Both the position numbers and the translations under genes were made by a program. Below are positions 45,543 to 55,308 of a stretch of DNA of 64,000 bases, one piece after another. The notes beneath the pieces were generated by a model that did no database searches, had not been told where the DNA came from, and was given only the letters and a program-made list of their open reading frames with translations. Positions within the stretch are counted from its first letter, which is position 1; every line of letters starts with the position of its first letter. Source of the stretch: Phaffia rhodozyma (Eukaryota > Basidiomycota > Tremellomycetes > Cystofilobasidiales > Mrakiaceae); assembly GCA_014706385.1 (NCBI GenBank), contig JACGZH010000006.1, positions 372,001 to 436,000 of the forward strand, read 5' to 3'.

Positions 45543-45577
45543 AGTTATCTCGTTATCCGCAAGATAGCGAGATAACT
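45543..45577. promoter_or_regulatory. Palindromic cluster of four GATA sites upstream of the Dal5-type permease
   Basis: A perfect 10-bp inverted repeat (AGTTATCTCG at 45543-45552, CGAGATAACT at 45568-45577) brackets two more GATA cores. In all, TTATC, TTATC, GATAG and GATAA occur within 35 bp, about 170 nt before the permease start. GATA-type zinc-finger activators (Gln3, AreA/Gat1) switch on allantoate permease genes under poor nitrogen in other fungi. The sites are seen; nitrogen control here is inference. Confidence 0.65.
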
Positions 45578-46960
45578 GGACGGGGCAACTCTTGAAGGGG
45601 GCGCGCTTCCGTCAGGCACATCTTCGGAGGCAGCTTGGAGGGCGATTAATTGACAGGCACGAGCGCCGGTCTTTTCAAGATAGAGCTTGGTTCCTAGCTG
45701 GGACCAGGCTTAATCTAAAAATAAACTGACTGATCGACTGCGATTTGGTCGGAGTACAGCGGTAACCCTAACAAATTTAGTATCAAAAGAGGAGCTCTTC
45801 TTGTTCTAAACAAACACGTCATCGGCCTAACGGTTTTGTCCATGTCTTCTCTATCTATCAAGACGGGGTCGACCGTCAAATAGATTATACCCACGCTCAA
45901 GAACGTTGAGATCCGGTCGAATCGGTCAGATTCTTTTACCTTATCAAGTAAAGATGCCTTCCCGCTCCACGGTTCAGGCCGTCTTCCGTTCCATTTTTCC
46001 CTTGGACAGGATAAAGATGTAGATAAAGAAGTTGACGAAGAAAGCAAACGCCGGCTGACCTGCTCGTGGGTTGTTGGTAGTGGTGATTGTCTGATGGGCA
46101 TGAATATTCATAACCGTGTCTAACCGGACGAGCTCTTCAGATGATTGGCCAAAAGAGTTTCTTTAGATCGGACGAGATGGAACACAAGAGACCGTGGCCA
46201 GAGATTGTGGTCGGTTCAGATGTTTGTCTTTGCAACTCCGTCCGGTCGAATTCTTGCTCTATTGTGCATGCATGCCTTGAAATATCGATCTTTCTCTATG
46301 GAAGAGACTTTATCCTGTTGTGATCCAATCAGCAACGGATTTTTTTATTTGAGTATTATAATAAAAAGAAGTGATGGTGTCGATGACGGTAAACCGAACA
46401 CGGAGGACAGAGAGATACAGAGTCAAGAGACGGATCGACTCTGTGTTCCCGAGATGAACTCTTATGTATACCCAGACCCAGACCCAACACACACACGACA
46501 CACCGAACCATCACCTTGGATTTCTTATTTCAAGCTAACAGAAATCAGCCCATCTCGAAACTCTATCTGAACATCATCCAGCCTTATCAGATCATTCTAC
46601 CTATTAAACCAAGAAGCCGTCCGTGTCGGACGTAGACAGAGAACACAACGAGTCGGGGTCCTATCTGTTCAGTGCTCAAACATCCGGAACGACCGGAAGA
46701 AATGGATGGATGTTAGGGTTAGGAGCTGACACCGCAGCATCCGGCTTACCTAATCATTAAGGTACCAGTAATTTTTTTTTACAAACCACGTGATCCAGCC
46801 CATCACCCGAGCCCTTAAAACCTCGTCAAGTTTTTTGCCCAGTTCTTCTTTTCATTTTTTTCTGGGGGGGAACACCCACCCACCTGCCTCGACCGAAGTG
46901 TCTTTTTTCTATCGTTCTTCTCTCTTTGACACAAACAAACAAACATACACACACAAGAAC
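45578..46960. promoter_or_regulatory. Intergenic region with CACGTG site upstream of IMPDH
   Basis: This is 1.4 kb between the permease promoter and the IMPDH start with no credible ORF, tRNA or rRNA. CCACGTGA at 46786-46793 lies 168 nt before the IMPDH start, next to a T9 run (46772-46780) and a C/T-rich leader (46840-46925). A dinucleotide ACAC run lies near 46487-46500. The middle (45720-46650) shows nothing I can interpret. Confidence 0.45.
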
Positions 46961-49234
46961 ATGTCTCCTTCCGTTTTGAACTGTGCTGATGCCGTGGCCG
47001 AGCTTGCAAAGTACCCCCGAGGGGATGGTCTCAGCCTCAGGGAACTGGTCAGCATTCACTTTCTCCTATTCGATTCTGTTCTCTTTGTCATCAGATAGAA
47101 TAAAATATAGCAAAGAAAGTTCAAAGTCTCAACCCATCTATGATCGTCGGCCTCTTCTAACCGCATCACAGATGGACTCCACTACCCACGGAGGACTCAC
47201 CTACAACGATTTCCTTATGCTTCCCGGACACGTAGACTTCCAGTCCTCTGAGGTCTCCCTCGAGACCCAGTGAGTTCTCCGACCGGTAGAGGCTTGGCCT
47301 TCATTCAAAAGACAGAGACAAGACCCTAATCCTTTGTTGAATCTCTCATTCTGCAGTGTCTCCAAGCGAGTGGTTTTGAAGACTCCATTTGTTTCCTCTC
47401 CTATGGACACTGTTACCGAGGACAGGATGGCTATCTCCCTAGGTGTACGTCTACATTTGTTACTGTCTTCGTCGTTCGCTCACCCTATCCGCATGTGCTC
47501 AATTCCTCTATTTTTCATATATCAAACAGCTTCTCGGAGGACTCGGTATCATCCACCACAACAACACCGCCGAGGAGCAGGCCTCCATGGTCCGAAAGGT
47601 CAAGAAGTTCGAGAACGGTTTCATCACTGATCCCGTCGTCCTTGGACAGGATGCCGTCGTCCAGGAGTAGGTTTTCTTTCTTCATTCTTCACAGCCATCT
47701 CTATCACAACCCTAAGATAACACCCATCTGCCTTCTTCAGTGTTCTCAACATCAAGGCCCGACTCGGATTCTGCGGTGTTCCCATCACTGGTCAGTCTTT
47801 TCCTTCCTCTTCCTTTCAAATTGGCCTGCTCTCCATATCTCGGCTTTCACCCTGTCCGTTCTGCCGATAATCATCAAAAACCCCCATCACTCTTTCTTCC
47901 TGATGAGAAAATGATCAACTGTTACCTTCGTTCTGCCTATCGGGCTCCCTAGCGGGGAGTCTGTACATGCGGAGTCTTGACTCATGTCCACTGAACCACC
48001 CTTCGACGCCAACTTTTTATCACCACTTGTGACTCGCAAAAGGCTATCAACTAAATACTGATTCAACCGCTTGTCCCTTGCGTTGACAGATAACGGAAAG
48101 ATCGGTGGAAAGCTTCTCGGTATCGTCACTGGCCGAGATGTTCAGTTCCGAGAGCCCAACCAGAAGCTCAACACCATCATGACAACCGACCTCGTCGTCG
48201 GACAGGCCGGTATCAACCTCGAGCAGGCCAATGCTCTTCTCCGAGACTCCCGAAAGGGTAAGCTCCCCATCGTCGACAGCGAAGGAAAGCTGCTCTCTCT
48301 TCTTGCCCGATCGGATCTCCTCAAGAACCGAGACTTCCCGCTCGCTTCCAAGAAGCCGTCTACCAAGCAGCTCTACTGTGCAGCCGCTATCGGTACCCGA
48401 CCGGCCGACCGAGAGCGACTCCGATTGCTCGTCGAGGCCGGGCTCGATCTCGTCGTCTTGGACTCATCCCAAGGAAACTCTATCTTCCAGATCGAGCTGC
48501 TCCAGTGGATCAAGAAGACATACCCCGACATTGATGTCGTCGCTGGAAACGTCGTGACCCGAGAGCAGGCCGCCCAGCTGATTGCTGCCGGTGCTGACGG
48601 TCTCCGAATCGGTATGGGATCCGGTTCTATCTGTATCACTCAGGAGGTCATGGCCGTCGGTCGACCCCAGGGAACCGCTGTGTTTGCCGTCGCCGAGTTT
48701 GCCCGAAAGTTCGGAGTTCCCGTCTGGGCCGATGGTGGAATTGGAAACATCGGTCACATTGCCAAGGCCTTGTCCTTGGGAGCCAACGCCGTGATGATGG
48801 GAGGTCTTTTGGCCGGAACGACCGAGTCTCCTGGAGAATACTTCTACCACGAGGGTAAGCGAGTCAAGGCCTACCGAGGTATGGGTTCCATCGACGCTAT
48901 GGAGCACCAGAAGCCTTCCGCCTCTTCTTCCGGCGTCAAGGCCGTCGGAGATGAGAACGCTGCCACCTCCCGATACTTCTCCGAGTCCGACGCCGTCAAG
49001 GTCGCCCAGGGTGTCTCTGGAGATGTTCAGGACAAGGGATCCGTCGAGAAGTTCATTCCTTACCTTCACACCGGTCTCCAGCACTCTCTCCAGGATTCTG
49101 GTGTCAGGTCCATCACCTTGCTCCAGGAGGGTGCTCTCGACGGATCCGTCCGATTCGAGCTCCGAACTGCTTCTGCTCAGGTCGAGGGTGGTGTTCACGG
49201 CTTGAACTCTTACACTAAGCGACTCTTCGTCTAA
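46961..49234 (+). CDS. IMD: Inosine-5'-monophosphate dehydrogenase
   Basis: IMPDH oxidises IMP to XMP, the committed step of GTP synthesis, in the cytosol; it is the target of mycophenolic acid. Exons 46961-47047, 47172-47269, 47357-47444, 47530-47666, 47741-47790 and 48090-49234 give 534 residues. Visible elements are the N-terminal [26 protein letters not shown] and GIIHHN strands, a CBS pair over about residues 120-235, [10 protein letters not shown], the catalytic-loop sequence [13 protein letters not shown] with the active cysteine, [13 protein letters not shown], and the flap [12 protein letters not shown]. Arginine is almost always CGA and leucine CTC, a bias much stronger than in the neighbours, so this is probably a highly expressed gene. 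The fifth intron (299 nt) is unusually long. Confidence 0.97.
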
Positions 49235-49624
49235 GTGGACATTCTGTTTTCAAAAAGGGATTTCATCAGCAATCTAGTTTGCTTGTCTTTCTCTGTACAA
49301 TTCTTTGCTTCATCTTTTCTTGCATCACTCATCTCTTTTTCTTGTCCCCACAAAGACTGAGGTTTAATCAATTCTTCCCTCCTTCTCATCCATCTTCTCC
49401 TTTGCGCTATCACTTGGATTCTATACATATCAATGTTCGAAGAACGAAACAAAACGCTCGTCATCTGAATGTGCTTGATAAAGTCAAAAAGAACGAAACA
49501 AACTGGACGCGTCCTCCAAAGTCTCCGAAGAGACGCGTCTGACGAAATTTGAGAAAAATTGTTTAATGACATGCAACAGATGCAACAGCGACACGACATC
49601 TCTGGATAAACATTGCCTGCCTGT
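49235..49624. other. Intergenic region between IMPDH and the AP endonuclease
   Basis: These 390 nt between tandem genes are T/C-rich just after the IMPDH stop (49280-49420), which is likely its 3' untranslated region. A G/A-rich stretch near 49440-49560 follows before the first in-frame ATG of the AP endonuclease. No other feature is seen. Confidence 0.4.
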
Positions 49625-49879
49625 ATGAGTCCTCCTCTTCATCTATACCCTCGTTCCTTTCTCCATCTGCAACGTCTGACCCGGACGAGATCGATCGTTC
49701 TCGACCAAAACGCTCACACATCAATTCGCGCTTGGCTGTTTAGATCAACTGGCTCGATCGACCGATCTCACTCTGTTCATAGCCGTCAACGTAGAAATTA
49801 TACCATCAACACCAACTCCTCTACTTTCCTAGAAAATATCGGTACGGCTCGTAAGCTGATCAAAGAAAATCTCGTAGAG

Positions 49880-52311
49880 ATGGCTCCAAAGAGAAAACAG
49901 AGTGGGTCTGTGAAGAAAACGGACGATGAGAAGGACGGAGAGAATGGAACGGCAGTGAAGAAGGCGAAGGTTGAGACGACCAAGTCCGTACGTACTTCTC
50001 TCCCTCTAATACTTTTGGTAAGGAGAACGCCTTGCTACAAAGGGTTTGATGTCATCGCTCTTAACATCTTTCTGGATCTCTATGTCTCCGGGAGGGCTAC
50101 CGGAACAGAAAACTACCTGTTCCTATCCTCAACCGACAAACCCGCCGACGTTCCCTTCGATCCAATACATCAACAAAGCTCTTCCTGCGTCGTACGACCT
50201 ACCTCCCAAGACAGGGGACGTGAAGATTTCTGCTTGGAACATTACCTCGCTCAAATCCGCTTGTGACAAGAAACATGTCTGTCTTGAGATCTTCATCTTT
50301 GTCTTCTCTCATCTTTGCTACAAGGCGATTATCTGAGTACTCATTCGGAGCTGGGTGATCCAAATCTTGAGCAGGGTTCTGGTTTCAGAGGATACATGGA
50401 TAAAGAAGATGCCGATATCATGGTCTGTTCTCTCCTTTCCTTTCCTTTCCCTTCTCCTTTTTGGTTCTTTTCCTCACTCGGGTGATTGAACTGATAGAAT
50501 TAACAATCATATGAGTGCACTTGAGTAGATCTTGACAGAAACAAAGAGGAACGACAGTAGCCCAATCCCAGAGGATGTTTTCCTGAAAGAGAAATACCCG
50601 TTTCAGGAATGGGCGTTCTGCTCGTCAGTCCTTCCCTCCTCACCTTCTCCTATCTTCTTTCTCCCTTCGCGGTTCGCCGTTTTATCAGTGTTGAGGTTGC
50701 TGTGATGAAAGGACGGAGCGCCGCACTCAATCTCCTTGGTTTGGTAAATTGCATCGATCTGGGGTGATGTAGTAAGAAAGGATACGCAGGAACGGCTGTC
50801 CTCTCAAAAGTAAAGCCGATCACTAAATCGGTATGTGTCTTTCATGCCCTGCCTTACCCCTTGAATCTCACCGTGAACTGTCAGCTGAAAGGTGTCTGTC
50901 TATCTTTGCTGGAAACAAACTGAGGAAAGGTCGACTTGGTGGTCAAAGGAGAACGAATCACAGGTCGAATCGTTCAAATGGAGTTTCCTTCGTTGTTCCT
51001 TATAGGTACTTATGTGAGAGTTCTTCTCCTTTTCCTTCCTGCTTGGTTTAATATATCAGAACTGATAGTTCAAACTGCCTTATTGCAACATGTTTTCCCT
51101 TCTTGTCTCCTGTTGTCCGCAAACCGGGTAAATGAAGGCTCCGAATGCAAGTGAAGGACTGAAAAACATGCAGGGAAAGAAAGACTGGAACGTTGCTTTC
51201 GAGGCGAAACTTCGAGAACTAGACGCTATCAAGCCGGTACGTGTTGAGTTTAATCTTTCCTGCCTGCCTATCTATACATCTCAAAAGGGATCTCAATCTT
51301 GTTCTTAACGGCCTGACGAGGGCCTTTTTTGTGATCCATAGGTCGTCTGGGGAGGGGATATAAACGTTGTGTGAGTTGACGGTCTTGTCATCGACATCAA
51401 AAGTTAACTGAATTAGACGATCTGGTTGAACATCTATAGTGCGTCAGGCAACGATATCTCGAATGCCGCTAAAGGATGGAACAAGGTATGCCTCCAACAT
51501 ACTCTTCGTTCCTGCGCCCTGATTTCTCACGAGTCATGTTCTTGTTTCTTATATTCTTGCGTTCTATGTCGGAACTCACTATATTGACAGCTACCCGGAT
51601 GGACACAAGACGAGTTGGATGGATACATGTCTCAGTTGAATCCGTCCTCTGAAAGCGGTCACCAACCTCTAGTTGATGCTTGGAGAGAAATACATGGGCC
51701 TGATGAAGTCCAGTATTCATTTCGTATGCCTTTTCTCCCTCTCTCTATAACCTCATGTCGTATCTCTCAAGTAGTCTCATTGTGCACTTACATCCGTTTC
51801 CCAGACTCCAAGCGGTCGTTACAGCGAGAAAAAGGTCTCGGATGGAGGCTCGACACGTTCGTCTCTCTTTCTCGTTTCTGGTGATCAAACAAATACCATC
51901 GATCAGAACCATGATCCTTACTTTGCCATCTTCCTCGATGGAAATCACTTTGCTGGGAATCTAATCCGGAACAACAGGTTTGTCGTCTCGAAACGACTTC
52001 AAGAACGTGTGAAAGCATGCGAGATCAGGTCCGTCTCTCTCTCTCCCCCATCTTTCTGATGTCTATGTTCGAATAAGCTCCCCTAACGAAAGATTATCGG
52101 GGGAACTCTCTTTTTCTCTTGATATTCAGGAGAGAGATCTTTGGACCTAGTGATCATGTACCGGTGGTTCGTCTCTGTTCATCCTTCGCGAACTTTAAGT
52201 TCCTTCGCGTGAGATTCACTTCTACAACCGAGCTATTCTGACTAACCCTGGTCTTGGGTTTGAACTCGGGGGTGGAACGAACAGGTCATAGAGCTCTCAG
52301 GGAGTCTTTGA
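49880..52311 (+). CDS. AP endonuclease, exonuclease III/APEX1 family
   Basis: This enzyme cleaves the DNA backbone 5' of abasic sites in base excision repair. Fourteen exons give about 362 residues: 49880-49987, 50109-50280, 50325-50422, 50529-50623, 50773-50830, 50930-51013, 51138-51236, 51342-51370, 51440-51485, 51591-51723, 51805-51856, 51978-52028, 52130-52166 and 52285-52311. Catalytic motifs read ISAWNITSLK (metal-site Asn), ILTETK (Glu), IGTYAPNA (Tyr), GGDINVV (Asp/Asn pair), GWRLDTFVVS and the final SDHVPVV (Asp-His). The N-terminus (MAPKRKQSGSVKK) is a basic nuclear signal, as in APEX1. No Apn2-type C-terminal zinc finger is present. The exon 2 donor is uncertain (50281 or 50263). 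An open in-frame upstream extension from the ATG at 49625 could add a mitochondrial presequence. Confidence 0.9.
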
Positions 52312-52940
52312 AAAATCTCCTGACTTTCTTATCGTTATTGATACCACTCAGGTTTCTCCATATCGTTCGTTACCCTCGAGAAAGATGGGACACAGAGCCG
52401 ATAGAGGGATACATTCGAACAAGAAAGAAACAGAGACCGGATAGGACAAGAAGGAGAGTTGTCAAATTCATGTTTACAACGGTTTCTTCATCATGCAAGG
52501 GGTTGTCGACTTTTTTTTTTCTTTTCTTTTTTTTGGTAGAGTCATATCGGATTTGATGTACCGCTCGAGTATTATTTCACGTCAAGGGAAACGATGAAGC
52601 AAGACAAGAGCAGAGGAAGAGACGAACAAAGTAAGGGGTGAAGAATCGAAGTGAAATATATATAAAAAGAAAAAGAAAGGAGGGAAATTTAGGAAGGAGA
52701 CGGGAAGTCCACTGAGATTATCTAGGAGTAGATTGATTTATAAAGAACAGCTTGAACTAATAGGAGCTAGGATGAACATATTTCATGTATGAATGAATAA
52801 ATGAAGCCGTAGAAAAGGAGCGAGTAGAAGAGAAACTCCTAGTACAATTTTTTCTATGTCGGGCATAAAAAGAGAGAAAAAGAAACATAAAGACTTTCAA
52901 CTTCATCCTCTCGCTCTTCAGAAACATTCCCTTCAACCTG
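52312..52940. other. Convergent 3' region, no gene seen
   Basis: These 629 nt lie between the AP endonuclease stop and the stop of the next minus-strand gene. A T17-like pyrimidine run (52508-52535) and several AT-rich strings (ATATATATAAAAAG near 52657) fit 3' ends and terminators. No coding signal is present. Confidence 0.45.
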
Positions 52941-54798
52941 TTAAAACTTTCCCCGATTCTGCTGTGGAGGTTGCGCGTACTGCTGAGGATATCCCTGTCT
53001 AGGGTTACTGGAAGCAGGTGATTGATTGTCATATCTCGGGTCATGCCCCCTCTGCTGCTGATACCTTGGGTCGTATCTAGGATCAGGATTACTACCGGCT
53101 GCTCTCTGTTGTTGCTGAGACGGGTAAGCATTAGGTGAAGGCACTGGCCCTTGGTCTCTTAGCTGTTTTGGCTGAGCGTTCGCCAGCCGAGGAGAAGGCG
53201 CCGGTGGAGTTTGACCTGGACGAGGAGGAGGCTGATGCATCTGTTGAGGAGGTCTCGGTCGGGAAGCTGAAGAAGCAGCGGAAGGACCAGAGGATGACGC
53301 AGGGGATATGGCAGCGGGAGTTGGAGAGACCGCGGACCGAGGGACTGATTTCTCAGCGGCTTTCAAGATCTCATCACTGCTCGAGACGATACGTTTGGTG
53401 AAGGGTCACAAAATTCAAGATGATCAGTAAACTCGTACGAAAGAAGATACCATCCTAAAAGGAAGGAAATAGAACATACTCAAGCAGGTTTAATACCGCA
53501 CAACAAATCACCCATTCAACACAATCTTCGTTCCCTTCGCCTAGTGTTTGCCAAACTTTCTTCTCCTCTTCTGTTTTACCGGTAATAGTGATTCTGGTTC
53601 CTCCTCCTTTCTCGGCTGGGTTCTTTTGAATCTTTCCGAACTAATTTCGTCCGTGCCCAACAAGGTTGTCCAACAGAAACAAGCAAATCAGCTTAGGACA
53701 ACATAAGGAAGACAGAGAACAGAGAAGCTTACCTCGGCTCTTTTTGGAGGAATCTGATGCCCAGCGTACGCGAAATAGAACATTGTCCAGAAATCTGCAT
53801 TCGGGTTCGGCTTGCTAATCTGGTAGAGTGGGGTTTCGTCCGAATTGACAATCTTGTAAATCGGAGATCTGACTCCTGTATTCTCGATCGACCATTTGAG
53901 CTCTCTCGAGGCTTCACACCGAACAGCCCTGTTCGAAGGCGGACCACCATGGCCGAGGTCGGAGGCTGCTCGGAGTGCGGCCGAAGGAGGGAAGAGCTTG
54001 GCTACGCAGAGATCGCCTTGGGGTGAAGGCGTCAAGAGGTAGTTGACCTTGTTCTGTGTCAGAAAAAGAGTCGAGTCAAGGGAGTACACTGTTAGCATTT
54101 GAACATCCATGTAGAGGCCACAAGGAAAGCGGACCAAACATACGTAATCGGTATGTAGGTACGAGTAGAGCACATGGCTAGGTTGACCTACGACAATCCA
54201 TACACACACAGAGAGAAAGTTTGAAAAACCCAATTATCAGTCAACGAAACTCTTGTTATACCGACCGATTTCTACTTCAAAGCGTATGTGAATCCAAATG
54301 AAAAGATCAAAGAAGAAGGACAACAAGAAGCCAACAAAACATCACGCGACTCAACACGGCACAACGGTTGAGTCCCTGTGCTCCACTCTCGCGCTCTACT
54401 CTCTTCATCGTTTCCTGGCCTTGACAAAGCATCAATCCAAAGAGATACAAGAATCTTCTCTTTCATGTCCTTATGTCCAAGATGAGTGAGACGAGTACTC
54501 TTGATAACGTTGAAACGGACGAACCGTGGGGAGTGACGACAAGAGTAGGCAAATGGTCCGGTATCGGAGCATGGTAAGGCGACGTGAACACAGTGTAGAT
54601 AGCTATAGGCGAGTCAAGTCCAACATGAACAAAGAACAAACAAAAAGACAGCAGAACAGAATCAATACCACGGAGACACGCTAAACAGAAGCAAGAAGAA
54701 AGGAGAACAAGAAAACACGAGAGGATAGGAAGAAAAGAAGAAAGTTGCGTTGGATGTCGGCTAATCTAATGACGCGGACTACTTCACGTACCAGCCAT
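52941..54798 (-). CDS. Conserved fungal protein with Pro/Gln/Arg-rich tail, function unknown
   Basis: Six exons (54798-54792, 54602-54525, 54187-54144, 54053-53733, 53640-53480, 53376-52941) give 348 residues. The first coding exon is seven bases (ATG-GCT-G); it is the only ATG that feeds the frame of the second exon. The ordered part (about 1-205) contains HLPTLVVTPHGQPSHVLYSY, ASDLGHGGPPSNRAVRCEAS, ELKWSIENTGVRSPIYKIVN, DFWTMFYFAYAGHQIPPKRA and GNEDCVEWVICCAVLNLLDD. The beta-rich pattern with repeated aromatic strands suggests a tubby- or PH-like barrel, but that is a guess. The last 140 residues are disordered, with DPRY repeats (DPRYDPRYQQQRGHDPRYD) of the kind found in RNA-binding or condensate-forming tails. 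I do not know a function. Confidence 0.75.
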
Positions 54799-55308
54799 CT
54801 TTGGGATTCAAGTCTTCAAATTTCAAGGCTTGGTCAGGTGAAGGGCAGTAGCTGGACGTCAAGGTTGATTGAATGGAAGTCAGCGTATGGGCGATAGAGT
54901 CAAAACCGTGTCTACCTGCTCGCTTGATGGACGTATGGAGTAGAAACAAGTTTGTTTGCTGTTGCTGCTGCTGCTCAAGTCTGATCGTCTCTTGTTGAAT
55001 GATCGAGAAACGCGTTACGTAACACACAAAAAGCCCCGCATCTTTAACGGTATCAACAACGGACATATGAAAAAGAGCAAGAGAAAACAGTCTTGTTTAT
55101 AATTCTTTGTGCCGGTAAATCAAAAGGTATGCCTAACGGAATATACATCCTGGACAAGACAAAAGAACAAGGAGGGTTGTGGCGAGAGAGAATGGACTGA
55201 GAAGATGAGAAACGAAAAAAGACAGAACGAAAACAGATCGCAAGCACAGTCACAGAAAGATGTCGAGAGGAGCGAGCATCAAACAATGCTTTGAACAACA
55301 GGATGCTC
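54799..55308. other. Intergenic region with a doubtful small ORF
   Basis: These 510 nt lie between two minus-strand genes. A 95-codon frame on the minus strand (55066 to 54779) includes a CAG/CAA run and overlaps the start codon of the next gene in another frame. It is treated under findings. Otherwise the interval should hold the 3' end of the coiled-coil gene and the promoter of the conserved fungal gene. Confidence 0.4.

Noticed and set aside
45400..46960. Search for a tRNA, 5S rRNA or other RNA gene in the largest gene-free interval.
   Set aside because: No A/B box pair, T-loop GGTTCGAAT or cloverleaf could be found by eye.
48464..49198. 244-codon minus-strand ORF opposite IMPDH.
   Set aside because: Strong codon bias of IMPDH (few T-A-rich codons) leaves the antisense frame open; its Gly/Ser/Leu composition is an artefact.
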